Shown piece after piece: positions 9,473-19,361 of a stretch of 64,000 bases of DNA (the stretch's first letter is position 1; every line of letters starts with the position of its first letter). The stretch is from positions 199,073-263,072 of the forward strand of contig JAHNZQ020003149.1 in the NCBI GenBank assembly GCA_019155205.2, written 5' to 3'. Origin of the DNA: Gracilaria vermiculophylla (Eukaryota; Rhodophyta; Florideophyceae; Gracilariales; Gracilariaceae). The translations under genes were made by a program, and so were the position numbers. The notes under the pieces are model-generated. The model searched no databases and was not told the origin of the DNA. It saw only the letters and a program-made list of their open reading frames with translations.

Positions 9473-10128
9473 TTACATCTATAGAGTCATACCGAGCACT
9501 TGGAATTATGTGTGGGAATAACTGAAATCGATAACTTTCCACATTGAAGTACGCATGTACGATGCAGCTCGGTGCAACTCATGTACCCCCCATAGCTCTC
9601 TTCTCACACCAACCTGGCCGCGACGCGACTTTACTTGGTTGTCGTTCTTCCCAACCGCCGCTTCGGACCCGCGATTGACTCTGTTTCACGTCTTTTTTTT
9701 TTTTTTTAATACACTCCTACTACGTTTCTAGCCAGTTAAAGCGTACACGCTATAAAGTTAGCATTACTTACTCATGTCGCCGACAGACGGAGGATTACCG
9801 GCAACTGGAGCGACTTGCAACGCGCAAGAGTCGGGCTGTCCTGCCTTTTCTGCAGTTGGTCGCGGCTGTTGCATCCGTGCTCTGCGTCGCACCGCCGGCG
9901 CTTGAGAGGGAAGCCGTGCATGATCTCGGTAGCTCTTCACACACATTACTATAGTAGCAATTAACAAAGCACAGCATTTCTTTACTCTTTTCCACTTCGC
10001 CCGTTCGCGTGTGGCCGGCTGCGACGCAAGCGCGACGAACCGCCTTGCGCTCTGGTTCGCATGCCTGTCTTCCCGCAAACGACTGCGCGGCGAACGCGCC
10101 TTCGGTCCCCGGGCTGGGCGCGCGACCG
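9258..10128. other. Intergenic, AT-richer, with (TA)15
   Basis: This region lies between the 3' ends of the orphan gene and the bestrophin. It holds a (TA)15 microsatellite at 9441-9470 and a poly-T run near 9693-9708. No coding sequence is supported. Confidence 0.5.
9441..9470 (+). repeat. (TA)15 dinucleotide microsatellite
   Basis: Thirty bases of perfect alternating T-A, about 180 nt past the stop codon of the orphan gene. It is self-complementary and likely to be length-polymorphic. Confidence 0.95.
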
Positions 10129-11996
10129 CTACTGCGCCCGGTCCGGCTTGAGCCAGTAGTCGTGGTGGTTGCGCAGCTCGTCGTCGTCCACCTCGCGGAC
10201 GACCTTTCTTCTTGGCTGCGTCAGCGACTGCTTGTAGATGCTTGACACGTCGTCTTGAATCGATTGAGACAGCTTTCCCAGAGGCAGATCGTTGTAATCT
10301 GCACGTCGAAAACATTTTGCTCGTCAGTGGGTTTGCTTTTGGGATGATTTCCAGTGGGAGAAGCTTGGCAGAGTCGCATCCGTTGGCGCCTTTCGAACGC
10401 TGTGACTGTCGCACGTACCGCCTCCAAATGGGTCCTCCAGCTCCGCCGCGTTGGATACCACTCCCAAGATGCCGTAGGAGATAAACGTGCAAATCGCAAT
10501 CGTGAGCCACCCAGTCGTTTCAACCAGAGCAAACGGCAGACTGAAAAAGAAAAATTGCGCGAGACTGTCAGATGCTGTAGTTCAACAAACATAACGAGCT
10601 GATGCTGAAAACGACATGGTGAACTTACAAGAACAGCCAGAGAGTTAGAAATGTGTTCAAGTGGCTGCATGCAATGACAATTGGCGAGAGCGAGGTTAGA
10701 ATCATGACCTGAGCAGCTGGTCATTTGGGAAAAATATCTGAGGTTTTCTTCCAAAGCCCCAATGCAACTAAAAGAGAACTCTTCATCAATACCATACCTT
10801 ATATACGAATACGGGGCAGGCATCGTTTTTATCTGCATGCACGTATCTGCGGCGCCCGCTAGATCCGCAACCCAGCGAATCAAGTGCTGTAAAATGAGTT
10901 CCATTGCTCAGTTAGTCGAAGAGACTCACCATGTCAAGGAGCGGCGCCAGCGAGATTGGCGGTAAGTTGCCGATCAATGATTGATTAACAGGTTCAGTTC
11001 AACTTACGACAAGAAATGTTTGAGGAAGATGGCGTTCTTTTCTCTGTGCTGCAAGAAGGTAGGCTGAAAGAATATATAGGCAATGTGAAGGCATGTTTGG
11101 AGAGTTTTGGAGCTCGGCCAGGTCCTCGGGTGTCAGCACGCCCTTCAGTTCACGCAAATCCCTTTCCCCTCGAAGTTGTCTTTTCAAAGAGACAGGAAAA
11201 GCTACCAAAAACCCGAGTATGCGTTCTTGGTCTCCACGATGAAACGTGCCATTTGGGAATGCTTGAACTACATACTTGGTGAAACTCGTCACAGTGCCTG
11301 CGATCCCTGTCCATATTCGAACTGCTTCCATGTATCGACCATATGCTCTACAAATACAGTGATAGGGATGCATGGAATAAGATCGGTTAGAAGTTTGATG
11401 TGTGTTCCATGCATAACAACTAGCTAGCGTATGGATACTTACTCGGAGACCCGAAAACTTGTCAACAAAAACAGTGCAAACCCGACATACGAAAGCGCAT
11501 TTCCATCCACAGCCAACGGGGTGCACCACCATCTACAATCTCCATTCAAATGAGGTGCATAGTTCCTTCTAGAAACCCATGAAATTATCACGGCAAAGAC
11601 GGTCCAAGAGGTGGCAACAAGCAAGGGAACAATGGGCATTGCACGACCGCGAACAATGCTCAGCAGCCATCGTCGAAGAAACGGTTCGTCTTCTTTCTTT
11701 GTGTCATTCTTTTTGAAGGCTTTCTCACCCTCATGGTCCACGTACTCAAGCCTCTCACCATGCACAGTTATGATATTCAAAAAGGCTGTTTCATCCGCAG
11801 TATTGTTAGCGGGGTGGGGGCCGCGATTCTTCTCCTCTGTGACATGTTCAAGATGCACATCCAACGCATGCACTGACCCTACCGACCTTAGGGAACGCAC
11901 ATCGGAAGAGGAAGCAGAAGAGCTGTCCGCTCGAGGGGGTTCCTGTATTCGAACGTGAAGGTTTTCTACCTTCTGAATATTTCCATCACCGTCCAT
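10129..11996 (-). CDS. Bestrophin-family anion channel (six exons)
   Basis: Exons on the minus strand are 11996-11443, 11347-11008, 10886-10798, 10664-10629 (36 nt), 10540-10419 and 10298-10129; all junctions are in phase and total 436 residues. Landmarks fit bestrophin/VCCN chloride channels: VGFALFLLTSFRVSEAYGRY (pore helix and following segment), TCMQIKTMPAPYSYISHL (the C-R-I-x-x-T-P-x-P-x-x-Y block), LPFALVETTGWLTIAI and ELEDPFGGDYNDLPL (the acidic Ca-clasp-like block). About four membrane segments are visible. The N-terminus (MDGDGNIQKVENL) is acidic, so a transit peptide would need an unseen upstream exon. Plant relatives sit in thylakoids and animal ones in the plasma membrane; location here is open. 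Introns carry CTAAC or CTGAC. Confidence 0.85.
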
Positions 11997-14139
11997 TTGA
12001 ACGCCTTTCAAAGGAAACGCCTGGTACCGTGCGGAGTGGCTTCTCGGAACTCAGTGTTGTGTAACTGCCACAATACGGTTATGCGTTAGTCCACGTTTGC
12101 ATATCACTGGGCATACGCAGTGGTTTCGGTTTCGACACTATTAACTGTCTTGAGAGCCCGCAATGCAGAAAGCAGTTACAAGGGCTGGTCACCTGCGATA
12201 GTACTGTTTTAGAAAAGAAATGCCTTGACTGAACGCGGCCAAGAGTCAAGTCTTTCCAGCACACAACTTCGCCTTAAAGACCTTAGCAGCCGTTAATGTC
12301 GCAAGACAAGTTAAACGCACCATCATATCCGTCCAGTGCTAATCACTTTCGAACGCCTGTACGCTCTTGTAAGCATGATTCTAAGGAGTCAAAATTGGGC
12401 CAGGCGATACGTTGATAATCTTCGAAAATTAGTGTAGAACGCTTGGCAATTAGCGATAGCGTGAAAAGGCCAAATACGTATCTTAATAAACTCATCCCGA
12501 CATTTGCATACGCCCCCAGCTGGAGAACGTCGACGAACTCGTCAGAGGCACCCCACACATTTACAAGTCGATGCTCTGCCATGGAAGCTGGGATTGAAAA
12601 GTACCAGATATATGTATGACGTGTATTCGCGAAGCAATCATCTTTAAATCATTTATGAAACGGCAAGAACTGGTTTCCACACCTCGAGGGAACTCCGAAT
12701 CATATCTGGGAGCGAGATTTGATCATTTCGTTGTCATGCCACTGCGTCCAATAAGTCACCTGACGCAGTTGGCGCTGTGAGCAACCGCAAAAGGCATGCC
12801 AAAACTTACACATACGGTCACAGGTTGAACATTATTCATCTTATACTTCTTGCTACAAGCTTCGCGTCGGCGTTCTCCGTCATACTCGGATTCAATCACT
12901 GTAGTGCTGATGGGAGGGCAAGATAAGACAGGAGCGTTGCCGAATTATGACCATAGAACAAGCCCTGGTTAATTCTGCCCTTCGGTTTTCCAGAAGTGCA
13001 GCGCAATTGCGTAAGCGAATCGCCGTCAGTGACGAACGTGACCAGCGCGCACCTGGCCCCTGGTGCAGCACGAGCATCATGCGGGCTCGCTCTGCACGGA
13101 TCTCGCGATGAACCCGTGCGCTTTTCCCTTCCCCTCACCAATGCTGATAAGATGAAGTCAACAGGATGATACCGTGTTGAAAAGTCATTTGGTTTCACTC
13201 GATGGTGATAGTAGATAACAAAGAACAATTCACAGAGCATGAATAACATCACATTTTTTTCATGGACCGACTTCGTTGAATTTTTTTTTTTTGGTGTGCG
13301 TCGAGGTTCCCTTCGTTTGGATGAAAGCCATTTTTTTATCAACCGTTTCATTTCTTCATCAATAACGTTGGAATGAGAACGAACACCAGTGGTACGAAAG
13401 CTTGGCTTAATAAACACAATGTGTAATGGATAAGAAATTGCAGGCTCGAACGCTTCAAGCATAGCGATTGTAATGTATGCGTGTTATCCCCCGGCAAACT
13501 TATGTTCGTGGAAGTGGTGGCCATCAATTGGCTGACTGGAAAGAGTCCCGCCATCGAGCACTGTGTTACATTGCGAGGACAATATGCACAGCCTTTCGGA
13601 CAAATTGGTGACAGGACTGCTCATGTTACCAACCATGAGTTGGGTACGTCCCGGCGACGTATTTTCCATGAACATGATTTCCTTACTCGGAGACTTGAAG
13701 AGTGCTCTGCATAGCTGCTAAACGCCAGACAACAATATCTCAATCGATTAATCCCCCAAGGTATGATTGCCGTACACATGCTCCTTCAACTTATCCATGG
13801 ACTCGCAACACAACTGACAGGAATGTTCTTTTGGAACAATTCTTACAAAATTGTTGTTTTTCTTCTCCACGTCTCGACACCAGCAGAAGTCACGGCCTAC
13901 GGAAGCGCGGTGAAAAGAGGGCTCCTCTGTTAGTTATGCATCTTATCATCCTCTCGTATGCAAATGTACATCACTCAGTGCTAACCCTGAACAAGGGTTA
14001 CGCTCTGGAGGACTATCCAAGCCCTTTGGACCTAATTGAGGTTGTAGCACGTCATGTCAAACACACCATCACAACATAGACACACAAACATCCGAGACTT
14101 CTATCTAATATGCCTCTTGCACGACGGTAGCTTGCAGTG
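11997..14139. other. Intergenic, about 2.1 kb, between bestrophin and RAD21
   Basis: It contains the 5' side of the bestrophin and the 3' side of RAD21. Short frames (for example 13481-13714 plus and 12896-13462 minus) show no domain, and no GT/CTRAC/AG set joins them. An A/T-rich stretch with poly-T lies near 13280-13340. Nothing else is seen. Confidence 0.5.
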
Positions 14140-16791
14140 TTACACATTAAGCTTTTGTTGGCTGCGAAAAAATGAGCCCGGCTTGAGAAGAATTGGAGCA
14201 TATGGACGTTCTTGTGAGACGCTGACAAAACCGGAACTGGCTAAACTCAATACGTTAAAGAAGGCACGCGCTGTTACTCCGCGAGAGCAATCCTTGACAA
14301 GCGCTCCAAACTAATCCAGTTCCGAAGTGGTTTTGTTAGAATCATTTTCTTCCTTCGTACTGAAGCAATTGAGTTCACTTACCGAGGTAATCTCGCGTTC
14401 TGTCTCGACATTCGATGCAAGTTGTCTGGATTCTTCTTCAGATCGTAGCAGCTCCAACATCTTATACGCATGGATACCAATGGACTCAAAAGGCGCTCTA
14501 TCTTGTTCACTTTGCTCGTCATCCTTTTCAGTCTCTTCCATAAGTTGGAAGTCTGATGCTCTTAGCTCCAAACGACCTGCGTCTTCGTCTCTTTGCGGAG
14601 CTCCTGAGCTACCAACATCTTCTTCATTGATTGTATCCACGCGTCTTCCGAGAGCACCTGGAATATTCACTCGCAATTGTTAGAAAGCCATCATGGAGGT
14701 CGTTGCAACCAAAACGATGAAAATAGAACGAACCGCTTCTTCGACGATCGCTGCTTTGTTCTCGAGCATGTCGGAAGGACCTCTCGTCCGCTTCTGTTAT
14801 CTATATACCAGAAAGAAGACTGATTAGCATACACACATGCCAAGATTCAAGTCGGAATTGTGTAACGTACCATCTCAAAAATATGATCACGTAGTCTTGC
14901 TGCTCTTGATCGCAAAGACCCAGACCCTGATGGAAAGCTCCTGCTTCCGCTAGTGCCCATACTGCGAGAATGATGCGAAAGGACTGCTGGGGTTTCTCGC
15001 CGAACTACGGACTCCCGCAAAACTTCAACACTTCCTTGTCTTGGTGTGGTTTGGAGCGGTTGCAATTCGGGTACAAGCATCGCTTCGTCCTCAACCATTG
15101 TTACTCCGGGTCTTTCACCCTGGAGTGGCAAAGGTGCACCTTGCTGTTGCCCGGGGGAAACAGATCCACCTTCCTCAAGAAGCGGACTTCTTTCGTCGCT
15201 TATACTCAGTTGCAATTCTGGACTATGTGCTTGGGATCCATGTGGCACACGCTCAGAACCTTCTGCAAGGTCTTCAGTGAGCTCATTCCACATACCCACT
15301 ATGCTTTCCGGGAACGAGAAGAACGAAATTGGTACATTTGAGAGCTTAATAGCGGCTCCTGAACGTTTTCCTCTTCTTCTTGAACGACGCTCCTCTCCAT
15401 CAGCAAGGACAATGTCGCTCGTGTCTTGCAGACTTGCACGAATTTGTTCTGGTGACAGCTCCGTTACATCGTCCAAGCGAATACGAGGAAACTTTTTCGT
15501 TCGAGTCGAGAGGGGCGCGCTTGATGCGGAGACCAAGTTCTTTTTGGATGACGTGTCGTCGGGGGAAGTTTTGGTGCTTTTCACAGATACCTTCGCTGCA
15601 GTTTGATCAACCGATTTGCGTCTGTCGCTGTGCTCGGATGATGTGCTTCGCAAGGCAAAAGGACTTATCTGTAGCGGTTCAATGTCCTCTGGCTCTCCAC
15701 CTGTGAAGAGGTCTTGCTGTGGAGGAAGTGTATCCTCAGGTACATTCGTATCACCCGCTGCACTGGAAGGCACGCCGGAGCCGACTCCGAAGGCTCTAAT
15801 TTCACCGTGGTCTTCCTCAATACTAGCTGTTGGTTCTGGTTGGATGAGAAGAGAAGGTTGTTGCGACTCAAGACTAACAGGGAGGTCTTCAAGGAACAGT
15901 TCCTGTCTGAGATTGCCAAAGTGGCTTGCGGACGGTGCTAGGGTAATGTCCTCTTCCCTGGCCCTGTGTAAAAGACCTGTGCGATCCCGTGAAGCAATAT
16001 CACTGCTCGGTGTGCCGGAACTGCCCCTCTGATGCTGGCCAAAACGTGGAACAACTACTGATGGGAAAAGTGTCTCCATCGCTTCAAGGACATCCAGCTC
16101 AGGGGCATGAGAGATGGAGATGTCGCCAAACGAAGCTACAGACTGTTCCCTTTCGCGATCCCTTCCGAACTCTGCTGACGTCGAAAAATGGCCTGCAGCC
16201 AAAGCTGGAAGAGCATAGGTTCTGGTCCGACGCTTTTTAGACAGCGGCAAGGTGATCATATCCAGCCGAGCGAGGTCCTGGCCGTCCTCCAGGGAGATGG
16301 GCATCGAGCTAGCGCCCCTGGTGGAAAAGGAAGGGGCTGCATCTCTCGCGCGCTTTCTACCACTGGACTTGGAATGAGTGTGAACATCAAGACGTTGCAG
16401 AGCATATATGATTGCTTGGACATCCTTGAACACAAACTGCGCCTTTCGCGAAAACACGCGGACGACTCCAAGCAAAAGAGAGGCAGACAGACGCAGCGCG
16501 AAGGGGGCGGCAGGCTTCTCGATGCTGTCGCACAGCACGTGAATGCGACAGTTGAGGGCATAGGACTTCGGCACCTTGGACTCGCCGAGAGTTGCGGCGA
16601 CCCAGACTTTTGCGAGGGGCCCCTGTCAGCGGAGATACAGGACGGACAAGCAGGAGATAGCCGCACGCGCGTGCATTGGGCATGGTATGAGATGAGTGAT
16701 TTCGACTGGCGCGATGCAATGATGAAGAATGCTGTGGAGGTTGAGGACGGCAGCTTACCTTCTTGGTAAGCACCAGGTGGGAGTAAAACAT
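14140..16791 (-). CDS. RAD21: Cohesin alpha-kleisin RAD21/SCC1 (REC8-type family), five exons
   Basis: Exons on the minus strand are 16791-16759, 16622-14871, 14800-14734, 14657-14383 and 14310-14140; they join in phase to 765 residues. The first exon gives MFYSHLVLTKK and the second continues GPLAKVWVAATLGESK, then LLLGVVRVFSRKAQFVFKDV, the N-terminal kleisin helix that binds SMC3. The middle is a long Ser/Pro/Asp-rich linker holding possible separase sites. The last exon encodes the winged helix that binds SMC1: VTARAFFNVLSLASSGFVSV followed by QERPYAPILLKPG. The protein closes the cohesin ring holding sister chromatids. Sequence alone does not decide mitotic RAD21 versus meiotic REC8. One donor is GTTCGT (14733), the others GTAAGC, GTACGT and GTAAGT. 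Confidence 0.9.
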
Positions 16792-17413
16792 GTGGCAGGC
16801 GAATGGTGCGATGCAGAGAACGTCGTATCGGGGCGAAAGGAGGAAAACACGCAGCCAAGTCGCCGAGGGGCAGGAGGAGCGGGTCGTGCAGAAGCGAGTT
16901 GCATGGCGACAACTCGGACAAGACGTGCTGCGGACACATGGTTTTTTACGGGTGACGGCGAAGAAGTGAGCGGTAAGACGGAAAGACGAAGCGAAAGGGA
17001 AGGCGCGGCGAAGCGAAAGGGAGGGCGCAGCGAAGCGAAGAGCAAGACACGACGAAGCGAAGGGCAAGACGCGACGAAGCGAAGGGCAAGACGCGATGAA
17101 GCGAAGGGCAAGGCGCGACGAAGCGAAGGGCAAGGCGCGACGAAGCGAAAGGGAAAGAAGAAGACGGGTGGTGACGTGGCGCGAGACAAACAAGGGCTTC
17201 GCGTGTTGCGCAGGCGGCTGTAAGCGCGAAATTAAGGTTGTACATTAATGTGATGCGCGGCTCAGGTGCTTCTGTGCAGATGCCGTCTCCGTCGGCGCAA
17301 CCGCGGCGCGACCTCGGCAGCAAGCGGGGGGCAGATGGCGACCAAGGCTTCCAATTTTACATGCGCGCGAGCCGAAAAGCAAGCGTGGTAGTCGCGCATT
17401 GCTCTGCACCTGT
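16792..17413. promoter_or_regulatory. RAD21 upstream region with minisatellite
   Basis: About 620 bp between the RAD21 start and the 3' end of the carbohydrate-binding gene. Most of its centre is a tandem array (see 16985-17155). The plus-strand frame through the array reads as Lys/Arg/Glu/Gly-rich low-complexity peptide and is not called as a gene. Confidence 0.45.
16985..17155 (+). repeat. Minisatellite, period about 22 bp
   Basis: Imperfect tandem copies of a unit close to GACGCGACGAAGCGAAGGGC plus AA, about eight copies, with the left copies most diverged. The purine-rich strand is the plus strand. It starts about 195 nt upstream of the RAD21 ATG, so it lies in the probable promoter or 5' UTR. 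Confidence 0.85.
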
Positions 17414-18202
17414 CTATCGAAACACACGGACGACGCAGATACCTGCGCCGTAACAAACAATGAAGAACACCACGACGCGTGCGGGATTTGCAAACGAGTG
17501 GTACCACACTCGGCTGTGCTCCGCGGAGACGAGCGAGTTTTCAATGTCCCGCACCAGCTCCGGTTGCAGTTGCGGTTGCAGTCGGCGTTCCGTGCGCTTT
17601 GACAGCTGGTCCGGTTGAAACGCCGCAATGACAAACCTGCGCAGCGAGTCGGAAAGCGACTCCATGGCGCGTTCGAACGGGGAGCCATGCAGCGACGACT
17701 GCCGCTTTCTTTGGCGGTGCGGCGGCCCGTACACGGTTCGCCAGTTGCGGTCGCCGCGCGCGTTGGTTGGATGCTTTGTGCTCAGCATTGTGCTTCCGTC
17801 TACCATGTAGAAGAATTCTCGGTAGCCTGTCGGAACGACTGTTATGACAGACCATACGTAGTCTGCAATCACAACTGCGGGTGTCAGAGACATGCACGTG
17901 GCGGGCCGCTGCGCAAAAGGGCGGCGAGGGAACAGCGGCGAGGAAACAGCTGTTGGCTGCTTACCTTGTTCGAGGTTCATGTGAATGGGATGCCAGTCGC
18001 ACCAGTCGCCGCACAGCAACACCGACGAGTGCGGCTGCGAAGCACAGAACACAAACTCCGTGCGCACCGGAATGGCATTCGGCAGCCGCTTTGCAACCGC
18101 CATTTGCACGGAGGAGGGCGCTCGTATGGCCGGCATGGACGGGGAGAGGTCAATGGCGACGACATCTTTCCCATCGCACAAGCTCGCAGCGTGGTGCTTC
18201 AT
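17414..18202 (-). CDS. Tail-anchored starch/glycogen-binding (AMPK-type CBM) protein, two exons
   Basis: Exons are 18202-17965 and 17862-17414, joined in phase (GAACAAG|AC) to 228 residues; the intron starts GTAAGC and has CTGAC before the acceptor. Residues about 45-115 resemble the CBM48/AMPK-beta glycogen-binding domain: EFVFCASQPHSSVLLCGDWC, then W-P near residue 70, then VWSVITVVPTGYREFFYMVD and a GDRNW end. A basic Gln/Arg-rich helical stretch follows, and the C-terminus is a single hydrophobic segment, VVVFFIVCYGAGICVV, with a short RVFR tail. That is the layout of a tail-anchored protein facing the cytosol. No catalytic domain is present. It could tether cytosolic starch to a membrane, which is an inference. 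Confidence 0.65.
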   Translation of the reverse strand: MKHHAASLCDGKDVVAIDLSPSMPAIRAPSSVQMAVAKRLPNAIPVRTEFVFCASQPHSSVLLCGDWCDWHPIHMNLEQGKQPTAVSSPLFPRRPFAQRPATCMSLTPAVVIADYVWSVITVVPTGYREFFYMVDGSTMLSTKHPTNARGDRNWRTVYGPPHRQRKRQSSLHGSPFERAMESLSDSLRRFVIAAFQPDQLSKRTERRLQPQLQPELVRDIENSLVSAEHSRVWYHSFANPARVVVFFIVCYGAGICVVRVFR

Positions 18203-19361
18203 GGGACCGCAGCGCTAAGGCAGGCGCAAGGCGCAGACAGGGTGGCGGCAAACGTCGGCGCGCGCGCGCGTAAGGCTGGACGATACAAAAGGAGCGACGG
18301 CAGCGCAGGGCGCGAGCAACGCACGCGGCGCGGCAGCCAGCGCATGATATCGGGGTGCATTCGGCGCGCGGGGCGGCGCTCGGGCGGATGTCGTGGCGAT
18401 GCAACATGATAATGCAGACGCGAAGAGGCCGTGAAAGAGCGGCGTGCGGTGCAACAGGCGGCGGTTGGCGCGCGCAGCGGAGAGGCGGAGAGTGCAGCTC
18501 AATTCATGGCGGCGGCCAAGCAACGGAACACGTGCGCAGAAGAAGTGCACGGACGGGCGCCGTGACGGGGCGCGGCGCCGCCGCGTAGAGCCGTGCGCGC
18601 GTGCTGGCGTCGAATGCAAGCGGCGCGGCGTAAGACGCGCGCCAACGAGCGCAGCGGTCGCGCCGCCTCGCGCCGCCTCGCGCCGCCTCGCGCCGCCTCG
18701 CGCCGCCTCGCGCCGCCTCGCGCCGCCCCGCGCCGCCTCGCGCCGCCCCGCGCCGCGCAGTGCCGCGCAGCCGCCACCTGCGCGCGCGCGCGCTGCGCCG
18801 CACCGCCGTACCGCACCACTGGCGCACCGCCGCGCTGCGGCGCGAGAACTGCTATCGCCCCTGCCGCGCGCGCGTTTGTAAGCTGTCCGCGCTGGAGCGC
18901 GTAGCCCCGGTAGCCCGAGCGCGGGCGGCGCGTGCGCGGAAGCGCCACCCACCGCGCCAATGGCGGCAACGCTTCCGCCGCCGTCCGCGCCAATGGCGGC
19001 GTCGCTTCCGCCGCCCGCTGCCACGTGGTGCAACGCCGTTGGGCGCCTGCCAGCGCGGCCGCCGCCGCGTGGCGGCCGAACTGGCGGATACCTGCAGGCT
19101 CCGCCGCATCGCTCCCCGCGTGGCTGCGCGATACACGACCCGTCTGTGGGCTCCCTTCAATTGAAACACGCTCGCTCTATTGCGCACCGCTGCCGCCGCT
19201 TTTAAACCGCACCTTTCCCCGGCAGCTTCCTCCCCCCGCCCGTCCTCCCCCCGCCCGCCCTCAGCCGCTCCCTCCTCCTCCGCCCTGCCCCTTTCCTAAC
19301 TGCCCCCCTCCCTCGTCGCCCTCCCGCGCTGCCGCAGCCTGAGCCGCTGTGCGCCCAAACT
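18203..19361. promoter_or_regulatory. GC-rich divergent region upstream of the CBM protein and OSBP-2
   Basis: About 1.16 kb between head-to-head starts. It contains a decamer tandem array (18658-18745) and paired short repeats near 18955-19020 (CCGCCAATGGCGGC-like units, several copies). Pyrimidine-rich tracts precede the OSBP-2 ATG. Long frames here are composition artefacts. Confidence 0.45.
18658..18745 (+). repeat. Decamer tandem repeat (CGCCGCCTCG)
   Basis: Eight to nine near-perfect copies of a 10-bp unit, with C-for-T variants toward the right end. In frame it would give Arg/Ala/Ser repeats on either strand, which explains the long spurious frames. Confidence 0.92.

Noticed and set aside
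16729..17223. 164-codon plus-strand frame over the minisatellite
   Set aside because: Its sequence is only Lys/Arg/Glu/Gly repeats dictated by the 22-bp unit, and it overlaps the RAD21 promoter and first exon.
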